A stretch of DNA of 5,199 nt, from contig JAGGXT010000103.1 of the NCBI GenBank assembly GCA_021162905.1, positions 1 through 5,199 on the forward strand, in the 5' to 3' direction. Shown here in pieces: positions 5,137 through 5,199 of this stretch. Numbering within the stretch: position 1 is the stretch's first letter; every line of letters starts with the position of its first letter. Source of the DNA: Candidatus Odinarchaeota archaeon. GTDB lineage: Archaea > Asgardarchaeota > JAGGXT01. The notes under the pieces are model-generated. The model saw only the letters and a list, made by a program, of their open reading frames with translations. It was not told where the DNA came from and ran no database searches. The translations under genes and the position numbers were made by a program.

Positions 5137-5199
5137 ATGCAATACAGTCAAATCTTAGAGTACTTAGATGAGTTTTTCATATGGTTTAGCCCTTATGCA
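5137..5199 (+). CDS. Start of a third operon gene, cut by the window edge
   Basis: The ATG at 5137 follows the TAG of the four-helix protein gene with no gap and has GGAGGG at 5124-5129, seven bases upstream, a strong archaeal ribosome binding site. Twenty-one codons are visible and stay open to the edge: the start MQYSQILEYLDEFF is amphipathic with three acidic residues, followed by IWFSPYA. This could be a juxtamembrane helix running into a membrane segment, but the product cannot be named from so short a piece. Confidence 0.75.
   Translation, partial: MQYSQILEYLDEFFIWFSPYA

Overview
The window reads as chromosomal DNA of an AT-rich archaeon. The evidence is a Trm14-type tRNA methyltransferase, ribosome binding sites that match the 3' part of AGGAGGTGAT (the complement of the archaeal 16S tail), TTTATA-like boxes, poly-T terminator-like tracts without GC-rich stems, and membrane proteins of archaeal style with many N-glycosylation sequons. 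Lysine- and isoleucine-rich proteins would suit a thermophile, but that is a guess. The lineage (TACK-like or other) cannot be fixed from this sequence.

Layout: positions 1-92 are non-coding, with a possible convergent gene tail and T-tract. 93-1241 (minus) encodes a THUMP-domain SAM-dependent methyltransferase, best read as Trm14. 1242-1506 is a spacer holding TATA-like boxes, a 7-bp inverted repeat, a T6 tract on the minus strand and a 19-codon leader-like ORF. 1507-2151 (minus) is an endonuclease III (Nth) family DNA glycosylase/AP lyase. 2157-2213 holds an 18-codon ORF that starts exactly at the upstream stop. 2214-3134 (minus) is an AlkA-type DNA glycosylase. 3135-3940 is an 806-bp divergent intergenic region without a convincing intact gene. 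It does hold a plus-strand decayed reading frame ending just before a poly-T tract, and small hydrophobic minus-strand frames. 3941-5199 (plus) is a tightly packed operon of at least three genes: a signal-anchored protein with two related beta-rich ectodomains and eight sequons, a four-helix membrane protein joined to it by an ATGA overlap, and the first 21 codons of a third gene.

The minus-strand half is nucleic acid maintenance: two HhH-GPD glycosylases that would cover oxidised pyrimidines and alkylated purines in base excision repair, plus a tRNA modification enzyme. The plus-strand half is an unrecognised membrane/cell-surface module; it is the part most likely to hold something new. Nothing in the window is a recognisable mobile element, CRISPR array, tRNA or rRNA.
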